A model generated the notes under the pieces. It had not been told where the DNA came from. It searched no databases and was given only the letters and a program-made list of their open reading frames with translations. Positions 37,836-45,715 of a DNA stretch of 64,000 nt are shown piece by piece. The stretch is from JAVVHE01 sp032249695 (GTDB taxonomy: Bacteria > Pseudomonadota > Alphaproteobacteria > Sphingomonadales > Sphingomonadaceae), in NCBI GenBank assembly GCA_032249695.1, contig JAVVHE010000007.1, positions 62,001 to 126,000 of the forward strand. The letters run 5' to 3'. The translations under genes were made by a program, and so were the position numbers. Numbering within the stretch: the stretch's first letter is position 1; each line of letters begins with the position of its first letter.

Positions 37836-39833
37836 ATGTTCCAGAAAATCCTCATCGCCAATCGCGGCGAGATCGCGCGGCGGGTGATCCGGACGGCCCG
37901 CCGCATGGGGCTGAAGACGGTTGCGGTCTATTCGGACGCCGACGCGGGTGCGCCGCATGTGCGCGAGGCTGACGAGGCCGTCCGCCTCGGCCCGCCGCCC
38001 GCCGCCGAGAGCTACCTGCGCGCCGACCTGATCCTCGAAGCGGCGCAGGCGCTGGGCGCGGACTGCATCCACCCGGGCTACGGCTTCCTGTCCGAGCGCG
38101 AGGCGTTCGCGCGCGCCTGTGCCGACGCCGGCATCGCCTTCGTCGGCCCGCCGCCGGGCGCGATCGCCGCGATGGGCGACAAGATCGAATCGAAGAAGCT
38201 CGCCAAGGCGGCCGGCGTCAATGTCGTTCCCGGTTTCCTCGGCGAGATCGACGATACCGAACACGCCGTCCGCATCGCCGCCGAGATCGGCTTCCCCGTG
38301 ATGATGAAGGCGAGCGCGGGCGGCGGCGGCAAGGGCATGCGCCTGGCGTGGAGCGAGGCCGACGTCCGCGAGGGCTTCCCCGCAGTCAAGCGCGAGGGGC
38401 TGGCGAGCTTCGGCGACGACCGCGTGTTCATCGAGAAGTTCATCACCAGCCCGAGGCACATCGAAATCCAGGTGCTCGGCGACCAGCACGGCAACCTCCT
38501 CTACCTCGGCGAACGCGAATGCTCGATCCAGCGCCGCCACCAGAAGGTCGTCGAGGAAGCGCCGTCGCCGTTCGTCACGCCCGCGATGCGCAAGGCCATG
38601 GGCGAGCAGGCCGTCGCGCTGGCGCGGGCGGTCGGCTATTTCAGCGCCGGAACGGTGGAGCTGATCGTCAGCGGCGACGATCCGACGGGTGCAAGCTTCT
38701 ACTTTCTCGAGATGAACACCCGCCTGCAGGTGGAGCATCCCGTCACCGAGGAGGTGACCGGTATCGACCTCGTCGAGTGCATGATCCGTGTCGCCGCGGG
38801 CGAGAAGCTGCCGTTCGGTCAAGACGACATACGGCTGAATGGACATGCGATCGAAACGCGAGTCTATGCGGAAGACCCCTATCGCGAGTTTCTGCCATCG
38901 ACAGGGCGGCTGATCCGCTATCGCGCTCCGGCCCCGGCGCGGGGAGCCTCGGCAGTCACGCGGATCGACGACGGGGTGGCGGAGGGGGGCGAAGTCAGCC
39001 GCTTCTACGATCCGATGATTGCCAAGCTGATCAGCTGGGCACCAACGCGCGAGGCCGCTGCGGACCTTCAGCTGGCTGCGCTCGACCGCTTCGAGATCAG
39101 CGGACCGGGGCACAATGTCGATTTCCTTTCGGCGCTGATGCAGCATCCCCGCTTCCGCGCCGGCGCGTTGACGACGGGCTTCATTGCCGAGGAATATCCC
39201 GAAGGATTTCCCGGCGCCGCCGCCAGCCCCGAGCTGATGGCGCGCATCGTCGCGGTCGCAGCGATGCTGGAATGCGCCGAGGCCGAGCGCGCGGGCCGCA
39301 TCTCGGGCCAGCTGAACGGCGCGCAGACGGTGCCGCACGCATGGATGGCGGTGGTCGGCAACGATCACCTGCCTGTGCGCATCGAGGGCGAGAGCATCAC
39401 GGTAGGCGACCGCGCGATGGTGGTCGAAGTCGGCTACACGCCCGGCCACCGGCTGGTGGAAGCCGACATCGACGGCGAGGAACTGGTGCTCCGCGTCGAG
39501 CGGCTGCGCGGCGGCGGCTGGCGGCTTGCCACCCGCGGCGCGTCACACCGGGTGCGCCTCTATCGCCCGCGCGTCGCCGAGCTGACGCGGCACATGCTGG
39601 AGAAAGCGCCGCCCGACCTGTCGCGCTTCCTGCTGTGCCCGATGCCCGGCCTGCTGACCCAGCTGAATGTCGCACCCGGCGATCGCGTCGAGGCGGGCCA
39701 GCCGCTCGCGGTGATCGAAGCCATGAAAATGGAAAACATCCTGCGCGCCGAACGCCCCTCGACCGTCAAGGCCGCGCTGGCAAAGCCGGGCGACAGCCTT
39801 GCAGTGGATGCGGCGATCCTAGAGTTTGAGTAG
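37836..39833 (+). CDS. pccA: Acyl-CoA carboxylase alpha subunit (propionyl-CoA carboxylase type)
   Basis: A 665-residue biotin-dependent carboxylase subunit that joins biotin carboxylase and biotin carrier domains. The BC domain (1-450) has MFQKILIANRGEIARRV, the ATP-grasp glycine loop KASAGGGGKGMR, HIEIQVLGDQHGN and EMNTRLQVEHPVTE. A BT linker domain follows, then the carrier domain with biotinyl lysine K631 in EAMKMEN. This single-chain layout is that of propionyl- or methylcrotonyl-CoA carboxylase alpha; the carboxyltransferase partner is not nearby, so the substrate is inferred. ATG 37836 matches the family start; the open frame runs back to 37710. Confidence 0.9.
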   Translation: MFQKILIANRGEIARRVIRTARRMGLKTVAVYSDADAGAPHVREADEAVRLGPPPAAESYLRADLILEAAQALGADCIHPGYGFLSEREAFARACADAGIAFVGPPPGAIAAMGDKIESKKLAKAAGVNVVPGFLGEIDDTEHAVRIAAEIGFPVMMKASAGGGGKGMRLAWSEADVREGFPAVKREGLASFGDDRVFIEKFITSPRHIEIQVLGDQHGNLLYLGERECSIQRRHQKVVEEAPSPFVTPAMRKAMGEQAVALARAVGYFSAGTVELIVSGDDPTGASFYFLEMNTRLQVEHPVTEEVTGIDLVECMIRVAAGEKLPFGQDDIRLNGHAIETRVYAEDPYREFLPSTGRLIRYRAPAPARGASAVTRIDDGVAEGGEVSRFYDPMIAKLISWAPTREAAADLQLAALDRFEISGPGHNVDFLSALMQHPRFRAGALTTGFIAEEYPEGFPGAAASPELMARIVAVAAMLECAEAERAGRISGQLNGAQTVPHAWMAVVGNDHLPVRIEGESITVGDRAMVVEVGYTPGHRLVEADIDGEELVLRVERLRGGGWRLATRGASHRVRLYRPRVAELTRHMLEKAPPDLSRFLLCPMPGLLTQLNVAPGDRVEAGQPLAVIEAMKMENILRAERPSTVKAALAKPGDSLAVDAAILEFE

Positions 39834-39904
39834 AGCGCCCGTTGCGGACCTGCGTAGCTCGCGCAGGGCTCGATCGCGCCGCCGGCGTCCGCGCAGCGGC
39901 GCCG

Positions 39905-40807
39905 CTACGCGGACGGGTTGAACGGGCGGCGATGGGCGAGCGCGGGGAGTTTTGCCCGCGTTTCGGCCACCGCGCCGAGCGGCAGCTCGACGATCGCGGT
40001 TCCGGGGCCGCTATCGCCCATGTCCAGCAGCACCTCGCCCCACGGCCCGATCGCGAGGCCGTGGCCGTAGGTCTCGCGGCCGTCCTCGTGGCGGCCGCAC
40101 TGCGCGGCTGCCAGCACAAAGCACTGACCCAAGATCGCGCGGGCGCGTTGCAGCGTGTGCCAGTGCGCTTCGCCGGTGGGGCGCGTGAACGCGGCGGGGA
40201 TCGCGATCAGCGTCGCGCCCGCCTCGGCATAGGCGTCGTACAGCGCGTTGAAGCGCAGATCGTAGCAAACCGACAGGCCGAGCCTGCCCCACGGCGTGTC
40301 GGCGACCACGGCTTGGCTGCCAGCGGCGAAGGTTGCCGATTCGCGGTAGCGCTGGCCGGGGCCGAGATCGACATCGAAGCGGTGGATCTTGTCATAGCGC
40401 GCGGCGATGGCGCCGGTGCCGTCGATCAGGAACGAGCGGTTGGCGAGAAGCGGGGCGCCCACACCCGCTGCTTCCTCGTCGCCCCCGCCGGCCGCTGGCG
40501 CGGCCACCTCTCCCGCGGGTGCGGGAGCACTGGTGCGCACTGCGAGCGAGCCGATCGCGATCCACATGCCTGTTTGAGCGGAGACCTCGCGCGCGGCGGC
40601 GAGCGTCGGCTCATCCGCCTCGGCTGGAGCGTTCGCGAGCAGCCGCTGGCGGTCACGATCGAGCAGACCGCTCATCTCGGGCGTGAAGGTGATCTCCGCG
40701 CCGTCGGCAGCCAGCCGCTCCAGCGCGCGGTGCATCCAGGCGGCGTTGGCGGCCGGAGCGATCCCCGTACGCGCCTGTACCAGTCCGGCGCGCAGCGTGG
40801 CGCCCAT
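39905..40807 (-). CDS. Carbon-nitrogen hydrolase (Nit1/Nit2-type omega-amidase-like)
   Basis: A 300-residue nitrilase-superfamily enzyme with the Glu-Lys-Cys triad: E44 (TFTPEMSG), K140 (YDKIHRFDVD) and C181 (LSVCYDLRF). The IHRFDVDLGPG context fits the Nit branch that hydrolyses deaminated glutathione or omega-amides. A low-complexity Ala/Gly/Glu insertion of about 25 residues (93-118) interrupts the fold between conserved parts and is unusual. ATG overlaps the glutaredoxin stop by 4 bases; coupling to glutaredoxin supports a glutathione-repair role. Confidence 0.88.
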   Translation of the reverse strand: MGATLRAGLVQARTGIAPAANAAWMHRALERLAADGAEITFTPEMSGLLDRDRQRLLANAPAEADEPTLAAAREVSAQTGMWIAIGSLAVRTSAPAPAGEVAAPAAGGGDEEAAGVGAPLLANRSFLIDGTGAIAARYDKIHRFDVDLGPGQRYRESATFAAGSQAVVADTPWGRLGLSVCYDLRFNALYDAYAEAGATLIAIPAAFTRPTGEAHWHTLQRARAILGQCFVLAAAQCGRHEDGRETYGHGLAIGPWGEVLLDMGDSGPGTAIVELPLGAVAETRAKLPALAHRRPFNPSA

Positions 40808-41067
40808 CAGGCGGCGGCGAGCAGCGGATCGAGCCCGCCCGCGGCTTCCAGCGCAGCGAGATCGTCGGAGCCGCCGACGTGCCGCCCGCCAATGAACACC
40901 TGCGGCACCGTGTGCCGCCCGCCCGAACGCTCGCGCATCTCGTGGCGCTTCGCGCCGTCGGTCGTGACGTCATACTCGGTGAACGCCGCGCTTTTTTTCT
41001 TGAGCAGCGCCTTCGCGCGCGAGCAGTAGGGGCAGCCGAACTGCGTATAGATTTCGACCTTTGCCAT
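40807..41067 (-). CDS. grxC: Glutaredoxin 3 (GrxC)
   Basis: An 86-residue dithiol glutaredoxin, reducing protein and mixed disulfides with glutathione. The active site CPYC is at 12-15 (YTQFGCPYCSRAKALL). The cis-proline TVPQVFIGGRHVGGSDDLAAL follows. ATG 41067 is chosen because AAGGAG precedes it and it matches the family start; a 95-codon frame opens at 41094. It is placed between comF and the nitrilase-like gene, with near-overlapping ends, forming a comF-grxC-nit operon common in alphaproteobacteria. Confidence 0.94.
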   Translation of the reverse strand: MAKVEIYTQFGCPYCSRAKALLKKKSAAFTEYDVTTDGAKRHEMRERSGGRHTVPQVFIGGRHVGGSDDLAALEAAGGLDPLLAAA

Positions 41068-41090
41068 TGGGAGCGGTCTCCTTTTGCCCT

Positions 41091-41834
41091 TCAATGGGCA
41101 GGACTGGCGCCTCGCACAACCCGCGCGAAGGCGAGCGCATTTACCGGTCCGGCTCCGGCCGCGGTCAGCGCGAGCGCGCAGGCGTGCGCCGTTGCGCCCG
41201 CGGTGATCACGTCGTCAATCAGCACGACCGGGCGGCCCGCGAGCTGATCGGGCCGGTTGACGGCGAAAGCGCCAGCCACATTCGCATAGCGCTCGGCGCG
41301 CGTCAGGCCGCCACTTGCGGGGGTCGAGCGGACGCGCACCAGCCCATCAAGCAACACCGGCAGCCCCCTCCGACGCGCGAGCGAGCGGGCGATCAGCGCC
41401 GACTGATTGTAGCCGCGACGCCAGAGCCGCCAGCGCCACAGCGGTACCGGCACGATCACCGCGGGGGGCCGCAGCCAGTCGACGCCCGCGCGCAGCATCT
41501 GCGCGGCGCACGCCTCGGCAAGGTGCGTCGCGTCGCCATGTTTCAGCTTCAACACCATGCGTCGCGCCCGATCCTCATAGGCGACCGCTCCGCGCGCGGC
41601 GGCGAAGGCGGGCGGCTCGGCGGCGCAGCGCTCGCAGACGGTGCCGGGCTCCACCGCCTCGGCAAATGGCTCGCCGCAGCGCGTGCACCAAGGCGGCCCC
41701 AGCTGCACCAGTCCCGCGAAGCACGCGACGCAGAAGCGCCCGTCGGCATCGACCACCACGCCGCAACCGGGGCAGCGCGGCGGCAACACCAGCGCGAAAG
41801 CGGCCTCTGCTGCGCGGGTGAGCGGGTGAGCCAT
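41091..41834 (-). CDS. comF: ComF family phosphoribosyltransferase-like protein
   Basis: A 247-residue double zinc-ribbon/PRTase protein. The N-terminus has cysteine pairs CPGC, FCVAC, CTRC and CERC that should bind zinc. The C-terminal type I PRTase fold has the PRPP loop VVLIDDVITAGAT, preceded by RRGYNQSALIARSLAR. ComF homologues assist DNA uptake in competent bacteria; their catalytic activity is uncertain. First gene of the comF-grxC-nit operon, divergent from the methyltransferase at 41890. Confidence 0.9.
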   Translation of the reverse strand: MAHPLTRAAEAAFALVLPPRCPGCGVVVDADGRFCVACFAGLVQLGPPWCTRCGEPFAEAVEPGTVCERCAAEPPAFAAARGAVAYEDRARRMVLKLKHGDATHLAEACAAQMLRAGVDWLRPPAVIVPVPLWRWRLWRRGYNQSALIARSLARRRGLPVLLDGLVRVRSTPASGGLTRAERYANVAGAFAVNRPDQLAGRPVVLIDDVITAGATAHACALALTAAGAGPVNALAFARVVRGASPAH

Positions 41835-41889
41835 GTGTGATGATGCTAGGCGCGCCCGCGCCCGGCGGCTACCGCTCTAGCCCGGGCCC

Positions 41890-42666
41890 ATGATCGAAAT
41901 TTTCAGCCGCTCCTGCCGCAGGCTGCGGCGCGACCGATCGGCGACCCGCTTCGCGCGAGTGGCGGATCTGTTCGTTCACGCCGCCGACGAGCTCGCGGGG
42001 CGGCTGGCCGAAAGCGGGCGCGCCTTCGACCGCGCGCTCGATCTCGGCTGCCGCGACGGGCGGCTAGGGCGGCGGCTGCCCGCTGAGACGGTTATCGCAC
42101 TCGATTGCGGATACCGGTTCGCGCTGATCGCCCGCGGCGCGCAGGCCGACGAGGACCGGCTGCCGTTTGGCGATGCCGTGTTCGACCTGATCGCGAGCGT
42201 CGGCGCGCTGCATACAGTCAACGATCTGCCCGGTGCGCTGATACAGCTGCGCCGCGCGCTGCGCCCCGGCGGCCGGTTCGTCGCGGTGCTGCCCGGCGGC
42301 GAGGAGCTGACGCCGCTTCGCCGCGCATTGTTCGAGGCAGAGGAACTGCTGTTTGGCGGCGTCCATGCCCGAACCCACCCGATGCTCGATCCGCGCGAGG
42401 CGCCGAGCCTGCTGCAACGCGCCGGGTTTGCCAACCCTGTGGTCGACGTGGAGCCGCTGCGGCTGCGCTACCGCGACCTGTTCGCATTGATCGCAGATCT
42501 CCGCGCGGGCGGCGAGACCAACGTGCTCACCGATCGCGCCCCGCGCTTCACCCGCGCGCTGGCCGCGGCCTCAGCGGCACGTTTCGCCGATCTGGGTGAC
42601 GAGGACGGCCGCGTGACGGTGGAGGCGAGCCTCATCTACCTGACCGCGGACGCCCCCGCAGGGTGA
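41890..42666 (+). CDS. Class I SAM-dependent methyltransferase (BioC/NDUFAF5-like)
   Basis: A 258-residue methyltransferase. Motif I is DRALDLGCRDGRLGRRL (about 46-60), and an acidic IALDCGY, the post-motif ADEDRLPFGDAVFDLIASVGALHTVNDLPGAL, and LRPGGRFVAVLPGG follow. The overall resemblance is to the BioC/NDUFAF5 group, whose mitochondrial member hydroxylates a complex I arginine, and similar genes sit beside comF in other alphaproteobacteria. The glycine motif reads GCRDG rather than GCGTG, which could weaken SAM binding. Substrate unknown. Confidence 0.8.
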   Translation: MIEIFSRSCRRLRRDRSATRFARVADLFVHAADELAGRLAESGRAFDRALDLGCRDGRLGRRLPAETVIALDCGYRFALIARGAQADEDRLPFGDAVFDLIASVGALHTVNDLPGALIQLRRALRPGGRFVAVLPGGEELTPLRRALFEAEELLFGGVHARTHPMLDPREAPSLLQRAGFANPVVDVEPLRLRYRDLFALIADLRAGGETNVLTDRAPRFTRALAAASAARFADLGDEDGRVTVEASLIYLTADAPAG

Positions 42667-43009
42667 TCCGCGCTGGATGCAGCGAAACGGCTTGCCAGCC
42701 GTCAGCACGTTGACGATCTCGGGACCGATCAGCCCGGCGGCCTGCCCGCTTCGCAGACCCTTCTAATCGCGGAGCTTTGCGCGCCGATCCTCGTCGGCAC
42801 TGGATGGCGACAGCCCTTCAAACAGCCCGCGCGGATGCCGCACCTCCATCTAGGCTGCCCGCAGCGAGGTCGCGCGGAACCGTTCGGCGGTCATCAGCGT
42901 GCGAGCGAATCGGGCGGGGCGGTCGCGCACTCTGACGGGCACGCCGTTGCCCATGACGAGCTTTCGCGACAGCGCGCGACGCCCCCTTATGCCGCGCCGC
43001 AGCATAGCG
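42667..43009. other. Non-coding stretch with a possible C5 DNA-methyltransferase remnant
   Basis: No open, well-biased gene is visible between the methyltransferase and the atp promoter. On the minus strand at about 42850-42970, the translation contains RKLVMGNGVPVRV, which resembles the QIGNAVPV-type motif X near the C-terminus of C5 cytosine methyltransferases, and it stops at 42850. The rest of such a gene is missing. This may be a decayed fragment or chance similarity. Confidence 0.25.
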
Positions 43010-43039
43010 GTTGACGCAACCGTCAACGCACGGCTAGAC
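43010..43039 (+). promoter_or_regulatory. Putative atp operon promoter with inverted repeat over the -35
   Basis: TTGACG (43011-43016), 17 bases, then CTAGAC (43034-43039) form a plausible sigma-70 promoter about 80 bases before atpI. A perfect 7-bp inverted repeat GTTGACG-CAAC-CGTCAAC (43010-43027) covers the -35 box and part of the spacer. It could be a repressor or activator site. The binding protein is unknown. Confidence 0.5.
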
Positions 43040-43119
43040 GCGCCGCCAACGGCCGCGGTGGCTTGCCACCCGTGGCCCGGCGGCTGTGGCGTTGACCCGC
43101 GGCCTCTGCGGAGTTCCCG

Positions 43120-43437
43120 ATGCCACCCGAGCACGACCGCCTTCAGGACCTTGGGGCGCGGCTGAGCAAAGCCAAGGCGCGCATCGCCCCGGAACCCCGC
43201 GAGGTCGCGGCACGCGCGATGGGCGGCGGGTTCCGGCTGGCGCTCGAGCTCGTGACGGGCTCGCTCGTCGGCGGCTTCATCGGCTGGTTGCTGGACCGCG
43301 CGGTCCACACAAAGCCGGTGTTCCTGATCGCTTTCTTCCTTCTCGGGCTGGCGGCGGGCTTCCGGAACCTGATGCGCGCGGTCAACCGCGAGCAGGCTGC
43401 GGTAGACGCCGAGGCGCGGGACGCAAACCAGGACTGA
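43120..43437 (+). CDS. atpI: ATP synthase protein I (AtpI/AtpZ-like)
   Basis: A 105-residue small membrane protein with two spans (GFRLALELVTGSLVGGFIGWLLDRAV and FLIAFFLLGLAAGFRNLMR) and charged ends. This AtpI-like protein is thought to help c-ring assembly or Mg2+ supply for F0. It is the first gene of the F0 operon and ends 4 bases before atpB. Confidence 0.87.
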   Translation: MPPEHDRLQDLGARLSKAKARIAPEPREVAARAMGGGFRLALELVTGSLVGGFIGWLLDRAVHTKPVFLIAFFLLGLAAGFRNLMRAVNREQAAVDAEARDANQD

Positions 43438-43441
43438 GTGC

Positions 43442-44188
43442 GTGGCCAATCCGCTGGAGCAGTTCGAAATCACGCCGCTCGTGCCGTTGCGGCTCGCGGG
43501 CTATGACGTAAGCTTCACGAACAGCGCCGGGTTCATGACGCTGATCCTGCTGCTGGTTGTCGGCTTCCTGTTCATGGGTACCCGGCGGCTGGCGCTGGTG
43601 CCGGGCCGCTGGCAGGCCGCGGTCGAGGAACTGCACGATTTCGTCGGCGGCATGATCGACGAGAATATCGGCCCCAAGGGCCGTCCGTTCCTGCCGTTCA
43701 TCTTCGCGCTGTTTCTGTTCATCCTGGTGTCGAACCTCGTCGGGCTGTTTCCGTACAGCTTCACGGTTACCAGCCACATCGCGGTGACCTTCGCCTTCGC
43801 GGCGTTCATCTTCGTGCTGTGCATCGGCATTGGCTTTGCCAAGCACGGGCTGCACTTCTTCGAACTGTTCGTGCCGCCGCAGACGCCCATCGTGCTGCTG
43901 CCGCTGATCGTGCTCATCGAGATCATCAGCTATCTGTCGCGGCCGCTGACCCTTTCGGTGCGTCTGTTTGCGAACATGACGGCTGGACACATCTTGCTGG
44001 AGGTGTTTGCCGGCTTCATCATCAGCCTTGGGCTGGCGGGCGGGGCGGCGATGCTGCTGGCGCCGCTGCCGTTCCTGATGAACGTGATGCTCTACGCGCT
44101 CGAGCTGCTGGTCGCAGTGGTGCAGGCTTATGTGTTCGCGCTGCTGACCTGCGTGTACCTGAACGACTCGATCAACCTCGCTCACTAA
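43442..44188 (+). CDS. atpB: F0F1 ATP synthase subunit a
   Basis: A 248-residue stator channel subunit with five to six membrane spans. The essential arginine is in LTLSVRLFANMTAGHILLEV, and the last span has LLVAVVQAYVFALLTCVYLNDSI. The GTG start at 43442 closely follows atpI. It forms the two proton half-channels against the c-ring. Confidence 0.95.
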   Translation: MANPLEQFEITPLVPLRLAGYDVSFTNSAGFMTLILLLVVGFLFMGTRRLALVPGRWQAAVEELHDFVGGMIDENIGPKGRPFLPFIFALFLFILVSNLVGLFPYSFTVTSHIAVTFAFAAFIFVLCIGIGFAKHGLHFFELFVPPQTPIVLLPLIVLIEIISYLSRPLTLSVRLFANMTAGHILLEVFAGFIISLGLAGGAAMLLAPLPFLMNVMLYALELLVAVVQAYVFALLTCVYLNDSINLAH

Positions 44189-44216
44189 TACGATCCAAGA
44201 AGGGAACTTAGAACCA

Positions 44217-44444
44217 ATGGACGCAGCTGCAGCCAAGCTCCTCGGAGCGGGCATCGCCACTTTCGGCATGGGTCTTGCCGCGCTGGGCGTGGGCGTGATC
44301 TTCGGCCTGTTCCTGCAGGGTGCGCTCCGCAACCCTGCCGCTGCCAACTCACAGCGCCCCAACCTGCTGTTCGGCTTTGCGGTGACCGAAGCGCTCGGCA
44401 TCTTCTCGTTCCTCGTCGCGCTCATCCTGCTGTTCGTCGTCTGA
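44217..44444 (+). CDS. atpE: F0F1 ATP synthase subunit c
   Basis: A 75-residue proteolipid hairpin. Helix 1 is Gly/Ala-rich (GAGIATFGMGLAALGVGVIFG), the polar loop is RNPAA (R38-N39-P40), and helix 2 holds the proton-carrying E58 in FAVTEALGIFSF. No sodium-binding residues are evident, so it should be proton-coupled. An AAGGGAAC ribosome-binding region precedes the ATG. Confidence 0.96.
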   Translation: MDAAAAKLLGAGIATFGMGLAALGVGVIFGLFLQGALRNPAAANSQRPNLLFGFAVTEALGIFSFLVALILLFVV

Positions 44445-44479
44445 TGACGGCCGAGCTGACGGACCGGGCGGAGTAGCCG

Positions 44480-44962
44480 ATGCCTCAATTCCAGCTGGCC
44501 AACGCACTCCCGCAGGTGGCGTGGCTGCTCCTGATCTTTCTTGTGCTGTACTTGGCGGTCTCGGCGCTGCTTCCCGGCGTATCGCGCGTGGTGGAGAACC
44601 GGAAGGCCGCGATCGCAGCCGACCTCGCGGCGGCCGAGCAGGCGCGGCTCGACGCGCGCGCTGCGGCTGAGCGGATGGAGGCGGAGCTGAAAGAGGCACG
44701 CGCGGCTGCGATGAGCGAGGCGGCCGCTGCCAAGCTTGCCGCCGAGCGGGCCGCCGCCGAGCGGATGCGCGGGCTGGATGACGAGCTCGCGGCGAAGATT
44801 GCCGCGGCGGAGCGCGAGCTTGCCGACCAGCGATCCGCCGCGATCGCGAGCCTTGACGGCCTGGCGATCGACGCCGCGCAGCGGATCGTGGAGCGGCTCA
44901 CCGGCGTCGCGCCGGGCGCTGAGCTGGTCCGCGGCGCCGTCGCGCAGATAGGAGCCCGCTGA
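44480..44962 (+). CDS. atpF': F0F1 ATP synthase subunit b' (first b-type subunit)
   Basis: A 160-residue peripheral-stalk subunit. One membrane span (QVAWLLLIFLVLYLAVSALLP) precedes a long alanine/glutamate-rich coiled coil (AAERMEAELKEARAAAMSEAAAAKLAAERAAAERMR). Alphaproteobacteria carry two b-type subunits, b' and b, that heterodimerise. Its stop overlaps the atpF start by one base. Confidence 0.92.
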   Translation: MPQFQLANALPQVAWLLLIFLVLYLAVSALLPGVSRVVENRKAAIAADLAAAEQARLDARAAAERMEAELKEARAAAMSEAAAAKLAAERAAAERMRGLDDELAAKIAAAERELADQRSAAIASLDGLAIDAAQRIVERLTGVAPGAELVRGAVAQIGAR

Positions 44963-45624
44963 TGCAAGCCGCCGAACGGATCGAGCCGCCCGTCGTCACC
45001 AAGGATCCCGTCGCTCCAAGTGGCAACGGCGTTTCCAACGGCACGCACAGCGATGCGACGCTGGCCGCAGTCGGCCAGGGCACGCCCGAGGCGACGGCGA
45101 TCACGCAGGCCGAAGCCAAGACCGCGCATCACGAGACGCTGCTGGGCCTCGACGGCTTCGGCTGGGTCGGCCTCGCCTTCCTGGTGTTCGCGCTGATCCT
45201 GCTGCGCCTGCGCGTGCCGTCCGCCATCGGCGGCGCGCTTGATGCACGTGCAGCGCGCGTCCGCTCCGAGCTCGACGAAGCCAAGCGGCTGCGGACCGAG
45301 GCCGAGGCGCTGCACGCCGAGTATGCCGCAAAGCTCAAGCAGGCGGAAGCCGACGCGCAGCGCATCCGCGAGGCGGCGCACGCCGAGGCCGCGCGCATCG
45401 CCGAGAAGGCGCATGCCGACGCCGAGGCTCGCATCCTCCGCCGCTCGGCGCAGGCCGAGGACCGCATCGCCGCCGCCGCGCGCTCGGCGGAGGCGGAACT
45501 GCGCGCGCGTGCAGCAAATCTCGCCACGCAGGCCGCTGCGCGCGTGATCGGCGAACATGGCGACGCTGCGATGAAGACCAGCCTTGCCGCGCGAGCGATC
45601 GAAGAGGTCGGGGGACGCCTCTAG
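44962..45624 (+). CDS. atpF: F0F1 ATP synthase subunit b
   Basis: A 220-residue b subunit. The membrane span (GLAFLVFALILLRLRVP) starts only around residue 70, after an unusual hydrophilic N-terminal extension of about 55 residues (VVTKDPVAPSGNGVSNGTHSDAT...). The coiled coil (LKQAEADAQRIREAAHAEAARIAEKAHADAEARI) follows. Such extensions occur in some alphaproteobacterial b subunits; a role is not known. Last gene of the operon; F1 genes are not here. Confidence 0.9.
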   Translation: MQAAERIEPPVVTKDPVAPSGNGVSNGTHSDATLAAVGQGTPEATAITQAEAKTAHHETLLGLDGFGWVGLAFLVFALILLRLRVPSAIGGALDARAARVRSELDEAKRLRTEAEALHAEYAAKLKQAEADAQRIREAAHAEAARIAEKAHADAEARILRRSAQAEDRIAAAARSAEAELRARAANLATQAAARVIGEHGDAAMKTSLAARAIEEVGGRL

Positions 45625-45715
45625 GCCCTGCCGAAGCCGCCGCGTCACGAAGCGCCTCATTGCCTTCCGGCCCGGCGCGACTAAGGGTCGCCGCTTCACG
45701 ATCGGGAGGGATGAT

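Noticed and set aside
37821..39449. 542-codon minus-strand frame
   Set aside because: Antisense shadow of the carboxylase alpha gene, which has full motif support.
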